DNA of 64,000 nucleotides, taken from contig CAWBFS010000015.1 of assembly GCA_963788085.1 (NCBI GenBank), forward strand, positions 124,001 to 188,000. Direction: 5' to 3'. The translations under genes were made by a program, and so were the position numbers. The notes beneath the pieces were generated by a model. The model was not told the DNA's origin. It was given only the letters and a program-made list of their open reading frames with translations, and did not search any database. This DNA comes from AP-15 sp963788085. GTDB taxonomy: Bacteria; Pseudomonadota; Alphaproteobacteria; ATCC43930; CGMCC-115725. Of the stretch, positions 1 to 8,290 are shown piece after piece (within the stretch, counting starts at the first letter, position 1; each line of letters starts with the position of its first letter).

Positions 1-852
1 CTCGGCGTCGTCACCGAGGTTACCGTGCGTATCCTTCCCAAGCCGACTGCGGCGCGGGCACTACTGGTCGGTTTTCCGAAAACCGAAGATGCTGCCAATT
101 GTGTCGCTGCGGTGATCGCCGCCGGAATAATCCCGGCCGGCATGGAGATGATGGATCGGCCGGCGATCCACGCCGCTGAGGCCTTCGTCAAGGTCGGCTA
201 CCCGCTCGATGTCGAGTCATTGCTCATCGTCGAGCTGGACGGCGCGCCTGCGGAGGTCGATTATCTAATCGGCAAGATTGAAGCGATCGCCCGCAACCAT
301 AATGCCACGACGATCCAACCCAGCCGCGACGAACCCGAGCGGTTAGCGTTTTGGTCAGGGCGCAAAGCGGCCTTTCCCGCTGTCGGGCGGATCTCCCCCG
401 ACTATTACTGCATGGACGGCACGATCCCACGCGCCCGGCTCGCGGAGGTCCTCACGCGGGTGCGATCGCTGTCCGAGCAGTACCGGCTCGCAGTCGCGAA
501 TGTCTTCCATGCCGGCGACGGCAATCTCCATCCGCTTATTCTCTATGACGCCAATAAGTCCGGGGAGATCGAGCGTGCCGAGGCCTTCGGTGCCGATATC
601 CTCAAGCTCTGCGTCGAAGTCGGTGGAGTGCTGACCGGTGAACACGGGGTCGGCGTCGAAAAGCGCGACCTGATGGGAACAATGTTCGACGAAAACGATT
701 TGGCGCACCAGGAGCGCCTCAAATGCGCTTTCGATCCGGATGGCTTGCTCAACCCGGGCAAGGTGTTTCCGCAACTGCATCGCTGCGCCGAACTCGGCCG
801 TCTTCATGTCCATGCCGGTCGGCTTCCGTTCCCGGATCTGCCGCGTTTTTGA
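1..852 (+). CDS. glcD: Glycolate oxidase FAD-linked subunit GlcD (3' part)
   Basis: The open frame enters from the left edge, so only the C-terminal ~283 residues are seen. GlcD is the FAD subunit of the membrane-associated glycolate oxidase, which oxidises glycolate to glyoxylate. The visible part is the FAD-linked oxidase C-terminal domain: VFHAGDGNLHPLILYD, TGEHGVGVEKRDLM and the closing FDPDGLLNPGKVFP are family hallmarks. glcE starts 14 nt downstream and glcF follows, giving the standard glcDEF order and supporting one operon. No internal frameshift is seen. GlcD rather than a D-lactate dehydrogenase is favoured because glcE and glcF are adjacent. Confidence 0.93.
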   Translation, partial: LGVVTEVTVRILPKPTAARALLVGFPKTEDAANCVAAVIAAGIIPAGMEMMDRPAIHAAEAFVKVGYPLDVESLLIVELDGAPAEVDYLIGKIEAIARNHNATTIQPSRDEPERLAFWSGRKAAFPAVGRISPDYYCMDGTIPRARLAEVLTRVRSLSEQYRLAVANVFHAGDGNLHPLILYDANKSGEIERAEAFGADILKLCVEVGGVLTGEHGVGVEKRDLMGTMFDENDLAHQERLKCAFDPDGLLNPGKVFPQLHRCAELGRLHVHAGRLPFPDLPRF

Positions 853-866
853 ACCAGTTGGGGGCA

Positions 867-2099
867 ATGAGCCGCTTCGCCCCCGCCAGTCTCGACGAGT
901 TGCGCGATGCCATCGTCGGGGCGCTGGCCGTCGAAGAGCCGCTCGAAGTGGTCGCCGGCGGATCAAAGCGTGGGCTCGGCCGTCCCCTCCAGCTGCCCCG
1001 TATGCTCGATTTATCGCGTCTTTCAGGAATTCGGGACTACGCACCAAGTGAGCTGGTCCTGACCGCCGGAGCGGCAACCCCAATCGACGAAATCGATGCC
1101 GCGCTTGCCGACGCCGGTCAGATGCTCGCTTTCGAGCCACCAGATTTGGGGGCATTGTTCGGCCTGCCAGCTTCTGTCAGCAGCCGGCGTACCCTCGGCG
1201 GCGCGTTAGCATGCAATCTTTCGGGGCCTCGGCGTATCAAAGCGGGCGCTGCACGCGATCATTTCCTCGGCTTTCGAGGCGTCAGCGGGCGGGGCGAAGT
1301 CTTTAAGGCAGGCGGCAAAGTCGTCAAAAACGTCACCGGCTATGATCTTTGCAAGCTGATGGCCGGTTCCTTCGGGACGCTCGCCGCGCTCGAGGAAGTC
1401 ACGGTAAAGGTGCTGCCTCAACCGGAAGCTCTCTCGACCGTGATGCTCTGGGGGCTCGATGCCCTGGCCGGGGTTCGAATCTTAAGCAGAGCGCTCGCCT
1501 CGCCGCATGAGATTTCCGGCGCTGCCTACCTACCTGCTCCCTCGACAGCCGGTTTGATGTGGGTATCCGGGTCGACCGCGGTCGCCGCGCTTCGCCTTGA
1601 AGGTCCCTACCCTTCGGTTGTATTTCGCCGCGAGCGGCTTTTGGCCGAATTGGGGGCGGATTGCGAGGCCAGCTCGCTCGACGACGAAGCTTCCATCGCA
1701 TTCTGGCGAGCGATTCGCGATGTAATGCCCCTCGCAGGGTCCGGAGACCGCGCCATCTGGCGCGTCTCCGTCGCACCCAACCGGGGAGGCGAGCTTGGCG
1801 AGGCCATCGCGCACCGCCTTGATACGGGTTGGTATCTGGATTGGGCAGGCGGGCTTGTTTGGGCGGCGATCGCAGGAGCCGAGGACGGTGGCGCGGCGGT
1901 GATACGCGACGCGATCCGCAGGGCGGACGGGCGGGGCACCGGGCACGCCACTTTGATTAAGGGTTCGCCCGAGCTGCGCCGTTCGGTCCCGGTGTTCGAA
2001 CCGCAGCCCCCGCCTCTGGCAGCGCTCGCCGGTCGGATCAAGGAAAGCTTCGATCCGCGCCGGATCCTCAATCCCGGGCGCATGCTCGACGGGTTTTGA
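867..2099 (+). CDS. glcE: Glycolate oxidase FAD-binding subunit GlcE
   Basis: A 410-residue protein when started at the ATG at 867; the open frame reaches further upstream but would overlap glcD. The N-terminal FAD_binding_4 fold shows the phosphate-binding loop GGSKRGLG (residues 31-38) and a conserved segment beginning KVVKNVTGYDLCKLMAGSFG. The C-terminus FDPRRILNPGRM is the shared FAD-oxidase ending. GlcE is homologous to GlcD and is required for glycolate oxidase activity. It sits between glcD (14 nt upstream) and glcF (4 nt downstream), so the three are almost certainly co-transcribed. Confidence 0.93.
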   Translation: MSRFAPASLDELRDAIVGALAVEEPLEVVAGGSKRGLGRPLQLPRMLDLSRLSGIRDYAPSELVLTAGAATPIDEIDAALADAGQMLAFEPPDLGALFGLPASVSSRRTLGGALACNLSGPRRIKAGAARDHFLGFRGVSGRGEVFKAGGKVVKNVTGYDLCKLMAGSFGTLAALEEVTVKVLPQPEALSTVMLWGLDALAGVRILSRALASPHEISGAAYLPAPSTAGLMWVSGSTAVAALRLEGPYPSVVFRRERLLAELGADCEASSLDDEASIAFWRAIRDVMPLAGSGDRAIWRVSVAPNRGGELGEAIAHRLDTGWYLDWAGGLVWAAIAGAEDGGAAVIRDAIRRADGRGTGHATLIKGSPELRRSVPVFEPQPPPLAALAGRIKESFDPRRILNPGRMLDGF

Positions 2100-2103
2100 A
2101 GCG

Positions 2104-3534
2104 GTGCGGACCGATTTCACGCCCGAACAGCTTGCCGATCCCGACGTGGTACAATCCGAAAAGGTGCTGCGGACCTGCACCCACTGCGGGTTTTGCACTG
2201 CGACCTGCCCGACATATGTCCTACTCGGGGATGAGCTCGATAGTCCGCGCGGGCGCATTTACCTCATCAAGGACATGCTCGCCAGCGGCAAAGTCACCAC
2301 CGATACGGTGAAGCACATCGACCGATGTCTCTCCTGCCTAGCATGTATGACAACTTGCCCGTCCGGCGTGAACTACATGCACCTGGTCGACCATGCTCGG
2401 CGATGGATCGAACGCAATTACCGTCGTCCGTGGGTGGAGAGGGTCCTAAGGAGGTTGCTCGGCACGGTCTTATCACGGCCGCGGCTGTTCCGACTGGCCC
2501 TGCGCTGCGCGGCTGCCGTCGAGCCTTTGGAACGGTATCTGCCCGAGCGGCTCGCGGCGTTGCTAGCACTTACCCCCGATTCGGTACCTGCCGCCTCTCC
2601 AATGGATCGGTCGCAAGTGTTTACCGCGCAGGGGGATCGGCGGATGCGCGCCGTGTTGTTGCCTGGGTGCGCACAAAAGGTTCTGGCACCCGAAATCAAC
2701 GAAGCGACCATCCGGTTTCTGACCCGTCATGGCTGCGAAGTGGTCGTGGCAAAAGGCAGCGGCTGTTGCGGGGCGCTCGCCCATCATCTCGGGCAGGAGG
2801 CCGCCGCTCTCGATTTCGCTCGCGCCAACATCGATGCTTGGGAACGCGAGCGCTTGGCGTGCGGCCTCGACGCCGTCGCGATCAACGCCTCGGGGTGTGG
2901 CACGACGGTCAAGGATTACGGTTTTATGCTGCGCGACGATCCTTCATATGCGGAGAAGGCGGCGCGCATCGCTGGGCTCGCCCGCGATGTCACGGAGGTG
3001 GTTGAAAGCCTGGGCTTCAGCAAGACCAATGATGCCGTTCCTGCGCGGAACCGGCGCGTCGCCTATCATTCTGCCTGCTCGATGCAGCACGGGCAGGGGA
3101 TCCATGCAGGGCCAAAGAGGCTCCTCGCAGCGGCGGGTTTCGAGCCGCTAGACGTGCCGGAAGGGCATCTCTGCTGCGGTTCGGCGGGGACCTACAACAT
3201 CCTGCAGCCGGATATCGCCGCCGCGCTGCGGGATCGCAAGTTGGCCAACATCGTGGCCACTCAGCCGGATCTGGTTGCAACCGGCAACATCGGCTGCATG
3301 ACTCAGCTCGCGGCCGGTTCCCCAGTTCCGATCGTACATACGGTCGAACTCCTCGACTGGGCCACCGGCGGGCCGGAGCCGAAAGCGTTGCGGAGTGGTC
3401 ATCGGGAACGCCGACGGAAATACACGGAGAACAGGAGCGATAGGGAAAGAGCGGCGAAACCGATCAATGTCGACTCGATCCAGCCGGCGCCGCCAGCCAG
3501 CAGCCGTTCCCCTGCCGCCCCGAGCTCGACATAG
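2104..3534 (+). CDS. glcF: Glycolate oxidase iron-sulfur subunit GlcF
   Basis: A 476-residue protein with a GTG start 4 nt after glcE. Two 4Fe-4S motifs are visible: C25-x2-C28-x2-C31-x3-C35P and C75-x2-C78-x2-C81-x3-C85P. Two cysteine-rich CCG-type domains follow, including GSGCCGALAHHLG and LCCGSAGTYN. GlcF passes electrons from GlcDE towards the quinone pool. Family members usually end soon after the HTVELLDWATGG segment. Here about 50 charged, low-complexity residues follow, read antisense through the 3' end of the convergent membrane-protein gene. The tail is therefore probably not functional and may reflect a lost stop or an indel. Confidence 0.92.
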   Translation: MRTDFTPEQLADPDVVQSEKVLRTCTHCGFCTATCPTYVLLGDELDSPRGRIYLIKDMLASGKVTTDTVKHIDRCLSCLACMTTCPSGVNYMHLVDHARRWIERNYRRPWVERVLRRLLGTVLSRPRLFRLALRCAAAVEPLERYLPERLAALLALTPDSVPAASPMDRSQVFTAQGDRRMRAVLLPGCAQKVLAPEINEATIRFLTRHGCEVVVAKGSGCCGALAHHLGQEAAALDFARANIDAWERERLACGLDAVAINASGCGTTVKDYGFMLRDDPSYAEKAARIAGLARDVTEVVESLGFSKTNDAVPARNRRVAYHSACSMQHGQGIHAGPKRLLAAAGFEPLDVPEGHLCCGSAGTYNILQPDIAAALRDRKLANIVATQPDLVATGNIGCMTQLAAGSPVPIVHTVELLDWATGGPEPKALRSGHRERRRKYTENRSDRERAAKPINVDSIQPAPPASSRSPAAPSST

Positions 3535-4856
3535 GCGATCGTTAGAGGCAATTGGCCAATCAGCGACCCGAAGGCGAACGCGCCGAGCGGCAGAGCGGTC
3601 ACACCCAGCCCGTAATTAGCAACGCTATGCGGCATGATCGGGATCAGCCGCAATAATGCCACTGCGCGCCAACCGCCCCGCTCGACCCACCCCGACAGCG
3701 ACCTCATGCGGGAGGCACGTTGGAAATCGATCAACCCCGAAATGACGTAACGTGCGAGCAGAAAGCCCGCCGCTGCACCGGCTACGCTGCCCAATCCGGC
3801 CCAGACGATACCCCATCCGGTGCCGAAGAGCAGCCCGGCGACAATGGCGAGCAGGGTGCGCGGTATAAATACCAGGCTTGCCGCGACATGGGCGGCTAAA
3901 AACCCCAATGGGGCTGCGGGATAGCGGCCGATCGCGGTGGTAATCGCGATCGGATCGAAAACTGTCCTCCAGTGCCAGGCTGCCATAGCAGCAATTGCGA
4001 TGAGGCCGAGGACCATGAGGCTGGTTGCGCGGCGTAAGCCGATCAAAGGAACGGCCGTCGCCGCTCCTCCAATCTTCGGCGTCATCGCACCACCGAGATG
4101 CGAGCAGGGGTCGGAGCCGTTTTCGAAATCGGGCAACACCTCGTCGAGGAGGTTGGGACGAGCGGCTCGGCGCTTCAGCCAAATCACACCAAAAAGATCG
4201 ACGACGCCGACGCCCAGCCGGTCGAAAACGCCGTATTTCGAGACACCCTTACGCCGCGGACGATGGTTGACCCGAATCGTCCGCACAATCCCGCCCTCGC
4301 GCAGTACGAGCGCCGGAAGAAACCGGTGCATATGGTCGAAGTATGGCAGGTCTAGGAAAAGCGAGCGCGGGAACAGCTTCAAACCGCATCCGGTATCGGG
4401 CGTGTCGTCTCGGAGCATCCGGCGCCGTACCCGGTTGGCGATTTGGGATGCGAAGCGCTTCGTCCAGCTGTCCTGCCGGCCTTCGCGATAGCCAGCAATC
4501 AATAGCGGAGGCGCCACCGGAGCGGTGAGCCCCATCCGCCACAATTTTGGAATATCGGCGGGATCGTTCTGGCCATCTCCGTCGAGCGTTGCGATCCAGG
4601 CCGCGCGCGCTGCCCTCACCCCGCTCCGGATAGCGGCACTCTGCCCACAGCTACGCAGGTGCCGCAGCAAGCGCAAATGCGGCGCCGCGGCTTGAAGCCG
4701 CGCGACTTCGGCGGCGGTCCCATCTTCGCTGCCGTCGTCGACGTAAACTATCTCATAATCCAACAAGCCGTCGAGCGCTGCGCGAAGCTCGGCGACGAGC
4801 GGCGCCACGTTGGCCGCCTCGTCCTTTACCGGGATCACGACTGAGAGGTCCATCAA
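3399..4856 (-). CDS. Family 2 glycosyltransferase fused to a TVP38/TMEM64-type membrane domain
   Basis: A 485-residue protein. Residues 1-230 are a DPM/ArnC-type GT2 domain: LSVVIPVKDE, YVDDGSEDGT, and LDGDGQNDP (the DxD-like metal and nucleotide site). Residues 211-232 look like a membrane-associated segment. Residues ~270-485 are a VTT (TVP38/TMEM64/DedA-like) domain with several hydrophobic segments and the typical FIPRTLLAIVAGLLFG. An internal ATG (residue 258, at 4085) could give a separate VTT protein, but the frame is continuous. The 3' end overlaps glcF antisense by 136 bp. Likely role: polyprenyl-phosphate sugar transfer coupled to a membrane transport-like domain. The substrate is unknown. 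Confidence 0.8.
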   Translation of the reverse strand: MMDLSVVIPVKDEAANVAPLVAELRAALDGLLDYEIVYVDDGSEDGTAAEVARLQAAAPHLRLLRHLRSCGQSAAIRSGVRAARAAWIATLDGDGQNDPADIPKLWRMGLTAPVAPPLLIAGYREGRQDSWTKRFASQIANRVRRRMLRDDTPDTGCGLKLFPRSLFLDLPYFDHMHRFLPALVLREGGIVRTIRVNHRPRRKGVSKYGVFDRLGVGVVDLFGVIWLKRRAARPNLLDEVLPDFENGSDPCSHLGGAMTPKIGGAATAVPLIGLRRATSLMVLGLIAIAAMAAWHWRTVFDPIAITTAIGRYPAAPLGFLAAHVAASLVFIPRTLLAIVAGLLFGTGWGIVWAGLGSVAGAAAGFLLARYVISGLIDFQRASRMRSLSGWVERGGWRAVALLRLIPIMPHSVANYGLGVTALPLGAFAFGSLIGQLPLTIAYVELGAAGERLLAGGAGWIESTLIGFAALSLSLLFSVYFRRRSR

Positions 4857-5023
4857 GCTCCGCGCCTGTTTCGATCGATCTTGAGAATTTGCAGATTCAT
4901 CACTCCCCTGGAGCCTGACAGCCGCACCTGGTCTAAAGCAATCCCCTGCCCGATGGAGGCGCCCCCTGATCCCCGCGACAGCAATCGTTGAGCCCCCTTA
5001 GTCACTCATTAACTTACTAGGGA

Positions 5024-6454
5024 TCAGCGGTCGACCCAAGCGATCCTGAGGACGTTGGTTGCGCCGGGTGTGCCGAACGGAACGCCCGCGGTGATGACCA
5101 GCCGTTGCCCAGGTTCGGCAATCTTCTCGCGATGGGCAATCCGTACCGCCTGCTGCACCATATCACCGAAATTCTTCACGTCTCTGGTGTGTACGCAATG
5201 CGCGCCCCACAAGACCGCGAGCCGCCGCGCGGTTCCAAGGTTGGAGGTCAGCACCAGAATTGGGGCCTCGGGGCGTTCGCGAGCGGCGCGCAAGGCGGTC
5301 GCGCCGGACGTCGTATAGGAAACAATCGCTGCCGCACCGACCAGATTCGCGACTTGACAGGCGGCGGCGCTGATCGCGTCGGGAGCCGTGTGCTCGTGTT
5401 CGATCCGAGTACTCTCCAATGTCGAATGATAGAGCGGGTCTTTTTGCACCCGTGACGCGATGCGGTCCATAATCGCGACCGCCTCTACCGGATATCGTCC
5501 GGCCGCCGTCTCGGCCGACAGCATCACCGCGTCGGCCCCCTCGTAGACCGCGGTCGCTACATCAGAGGCTTCGGCCCGGGTCGGCGTCGGAGACCCAATC
5601 ATTGATTCCAGCATTTGCGTTGCGACGATCACGGGCTTTCCGGCGAGCCGGCAAGCATGGATGATCTGCTTCTGCACGCTCGGCACGTCCTCGGGTGGCA
5701 TTTCGACCCCCAAATCCCCGCGCGCGACCATCAATCCGTCGGCGAGCTCGATGATTTCAGGCAGATGCTGAATTGCCGACGGCTTCTCGAGTTTGACCAT
5801 GACGCCGGCCCGGCCAGCTACCAGCTTTCGCCCCTCGGCGACGTCATCGGGACGCTGAACGAAAGAGAAAGCAATCCAATCCGCCCCGTGCTCGAGCGCG
5901 AAGGCGAGATCGGCACGGTCCTTCTCTGTCACGGCCGATATTGGCAACACGGCATTCGGCACGTTCACCCCTTTGCGGTCGGAAACTGGTCCTGCGACCA
6001 GGCATGACGTGTCGGCAAAGTCCGCGCCGCAGGTCTCAACCCGAAGCCGCACCTTGCCGTCATCGACAAGCAGTTCGGTGCCCGGGCGCAACGCATCGAA
6101 GATTTCGGGATGCGGGAGGGGGGCACGGCTGCAATCACCCGGTTGTCGATCGAGATCAACGCGAAACGGTTGGCCCACAGCGAGATCGACCCGACCCTCG
6201 GTAAAAGTGCCGAGCCGTAGCTTTGGCCCCTGCAAATCCGCGAGGATGCCGATCGGGCGCCCTGTCGCGCTCTCGATTGAGCGGATCGCCGCGAAACGGG
6301 CTTGATGATCCTCGTGCGTCCCGTGGCTGAAATTGAGCCGGAATACGTCTACCCCGGCTTCAAAGAGGGCCCTGATCCTCTCATTCGTCGAGCTCGATGG
6401 GCCAAGTGTCGCGACGATCTTGGCGCTGCGGAGGCGCCTTGTATTCATCTCCAT
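5024..6454 (-). CDS. pyk: Pyruvate kinase
   Basis: A 476-residue protein, the normal length for a bacterial type II enzyme. It converts phosphoenolpyruvate and ADP to pyruvate and ATP. Visible landmarks: TKIVATLGPSS-like N-terminus, FRLNFSHG (residues 38-45), the active-site signature VMVKLEKPSAI with K221 and E223, RGDLG (245-249) and the MLESMI segment. The C-terminal domain with SYTTSG and LTSNLGTARRLAV is complete. The gene is divergent from the Do-type protease at 6792 and is followed by the GT2-TVP38 gene on the same strand after 167 bp. Confidence 0.97.
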   Translation of the reverse strand: MEMNTRRLRSAKIVATLGPSSSTNERIRALFEAGVDVFRLNFSHGTHEDHQARFAAIRSIESATGRPIGILADLQGPKLRLGTFTEGRVDLAVGQPFRVDLDRQPGDCSRAPLPHPEIFDALRPGTELLVDDGKVRLRVETCGADFADTSCLVAGPVSDRKGVNVPNAVLPISAVTEKDRADLAFALEHGADWIAFSFVQRPDDVAEGRKLVAGRAGVMVKLEKPSAIQHLPEIIELADGLMVARGDLGVEMPPEDVPSVQKQIIHACRLAGKPVIVATQMLESMIGSPTPTRAEASDVATAVYEGADAVMLSAETAAGRYPVEAVAIMDRIASRVQKDPLYHSTLESTRIEHEHTAPDAISAAACQVANLVGAAAIVSYTTSGATALRAARERPEAPILVLTSNLGTARRLAVLWGAHCVHTRDVKNFGDMVQQAVRIAHREKIAEPGQRLVITAGVPFGTPGATNVLRIAWVDR

Positions 6455-6791
6455 ACCAAACCGCTTCAGTGAAGCACCGATATCGCGCCGGAGATCGCTG
6501 ACACAGGTGATCTAGGCGTGCTCGTCTCATTGAAGAGTGCAGCTTTTCGACGCGATCCTACTGGCAGCGACGTCTCTAGGACGTGTGAACATAGAAGACC
6601 GCTACCCAATTGTCTTTATCGATATCGGTCCCCGAGCGGGCCGGTTGGGTCATCGTGGCTCACCTTGCTGTTCCGTCTTGCCAAGCAGCCGGCGGCGATT
6701 GCATATCCCGTCCGCCGAGAGCCCATCCCGGAACTTCCGCACATCAGACGCGGACGAGTGGAAGGCGGCTCGTCAGAAAAGGAGTTATGTC
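6455..6791. other. Divergent intergenic region between pyk and the first Do protease
   Basis: These 337 bp should carry the promoters of both pyk (leftward) and the protease (rightward). GGAACTT at 6730-6736 matches the -35 element of sigma-E-type promoters and lies 56 nt before the protease start, but I see no matching -10 (TCTGA-like) at the expected distance. The protease reading frame stays open back to 6537, but with no codon pattern or domain that supports translation there. Confidence 0.4.
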
Positions 6792-8267
6792 TTGGCGTTT
6801 TTCGGCGCCCGAGGCACCCTCCGTGCCGCTTTGCTGACGCTGTTGTTGAGCGCGCCGTTGCCGGGCGCGGCCGAGGCGCCGGAAACCCCGTTCGCGGAGG
6901 TTTTCTCGCAACTCGCAGCGCGGTTGGGTGGTGTCGTCGTCAACATTTCAACGACCCAGGCGACCGCGGCGGCACCGGCAAAGGGGACGCCCGAGGCACA
7001 ACTGCCGCCGGGATCATCGCTCGACGAATTCTTTCGTGATTTCTTCGGCGAGAAAGGCGCACCGGGCGGGCCAAATCCTCCTGCGCCGCGGGCTGCATCA
7101 CTAGGTTCTGGGTTCATCATCGATCCGTCGGGGATAGTCGTCACCAACAATCATGTGATCGCCAATGCCGAGCAAATAACTGTGACGTTCGCGGATGATA
7201 CGACACTACAGGCCGAGGTCATCGGGCGGGACACGGTGACTGATCTCGCCCTTCTCAAGGTCGAGCCGAAAACACCATTGCCGGCAGCCAGCTGGGGGGA
7301 TTCCACAAAGACAAAAGTTGGCGACTGGGTGCTGGCGATTGGCAACCCCTTTGGCCTTGGCGGCACGGTGACGGCCGGCATCATCTCCGCCACGGCGCGG
7401 GACATTCACTCCGGGCCTTATGACGACTTCCTGCAGACGGACGCCTCGATCAACCGCGGCAATTCCGGCGGCCCGATGTTCAACCTCGCCGGAGAGGTGA
7501 TCGGCATTAACACGGCGATCTTTTCGCCTTCCGGTGGTTCGATCGGTATCGGATTTGCCATTCCCTCGGCATTGGCTCGGCCGATCGTCGAACAGCTGAA
7601 AGCGACCGGTAAAGTAGAGCGGGGCTGGATCGGGGCGCGTATCCAGCCCGTCACCGATGAGATCGCCGAAGCGGTCGGCCTCGACAAAGGCCGCGGCGCG
7701 ATGATCGCGGCGGTCGATCCGTCAAGCCCGGCGGCGCAAGCAAAGCTGCAGCCCGGAGACGTTATCCTCTCTTACGACGGCAAGCAGATCGATCGCAGCC
7801 GACAGCTGCCTCGGCTGGTCGCCGATACGCCGCCCGACACCCCTGTCAAGTTGACGATGTGGCGCGACGGCAAGGAACACGAAGTCGATCTCAAGGTCGC
7901 GGCGTTGAGCCTAAACCGCCCCGCGCCCCCTCAGCCGGAACCGGAAAAACCGAAGCCGCCCCCGAGCATCGACGTTTTGGGCCTCAAGCTCAGCAAGCTG
8001 TCTCCCGAGCTGCGAAAGCAGTTTTCGTTGCCCGAAACGGCGAAGGGCGTTGTTATTACTGAGGTACCGCAGAATAGTCCGGCAGCCGCGCAGGCCTTGC
8101 GCTCGGGAGACCTCGTGATTGCCGTCGGACATGAGGCGGTATCAGCCCCGGAGGAGGTGCAACAGAAAGTCGCCACCGCCAAAAAGAACGGACGCAAAAA
8201 TGTACTGGTGCGCGTCGAGCGCGAGGGGAACTCCCGTTTTATCGCACTCCCGGTGGAAACGAGCTGA
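6792..8267 (+). CDS. degP: Do-type (HtrA/DegP) periplasmic serine protease
   Basis: Started at the TTG at 6792: it has GGAG (6781-6784) at 7-nt spacing and gives a signal peptide (TLRAALLTLLLSAPLPGAAEA), whereas the longer frame has neither. The protein is 491 residues. The trypsin-like domain carries the triad H121 (NNHVI), D151 (TDLALLKV) and S225 (NRGNSGGP). Two PDZ domains follow, separated by a proline-rich linker (PAPPQPEPEKPKPPP). It degrades or chaperones misfolded envelope proteins. A paralogue lies at 14874-16466. A sigma-E-like -35 heptamer occurs at 6730. Confidence 0.93.
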   Translation: MAFFGARGTLRAALLTLLLSAPLPGAAEAPETPFAEVFSQLAARLGGVVVNISTTQATAAAPAKGTPEAQLPPGSSLDEFFRDFFGEKGAPGGPNPPAPRAASLGSGFIIDPSGIVVTNNHVIANAEQITVTFADDTTLQAEVIGRDTVTDLALLKVEPKTPLPAASWGDSTKTKVGDWVLAIGNPFGLGGTVTAGIISATARDIHSGPYDDFLQTDASINRGNSGGPMFNLAGEVIGINTAIFSPSGGSIGIGFAIPSALARPIVEQLKATGKVERGWIGARIQPVTDEIAEAVGLDKGRGAMIAAVDPSSPAAQAKLQPGDVILSYDGKQIDRSRQLPRLVADTPPDTPVKLTMWRDGKEHEVDLKVAALSLNRPAPPQPEPEKPKPPPSIDVLGLKLSKLSPELRKQFSLPETAKGVVITEVPQNSPAAAQALRSGDLVIAVGHEAVSAPEEVQQKVATAKKNGRKNVLVRVEREGNSRFIALPVETS

Positions 8268-8290
8268 GTGAGCGGGGTGGCGGCGGCCTA

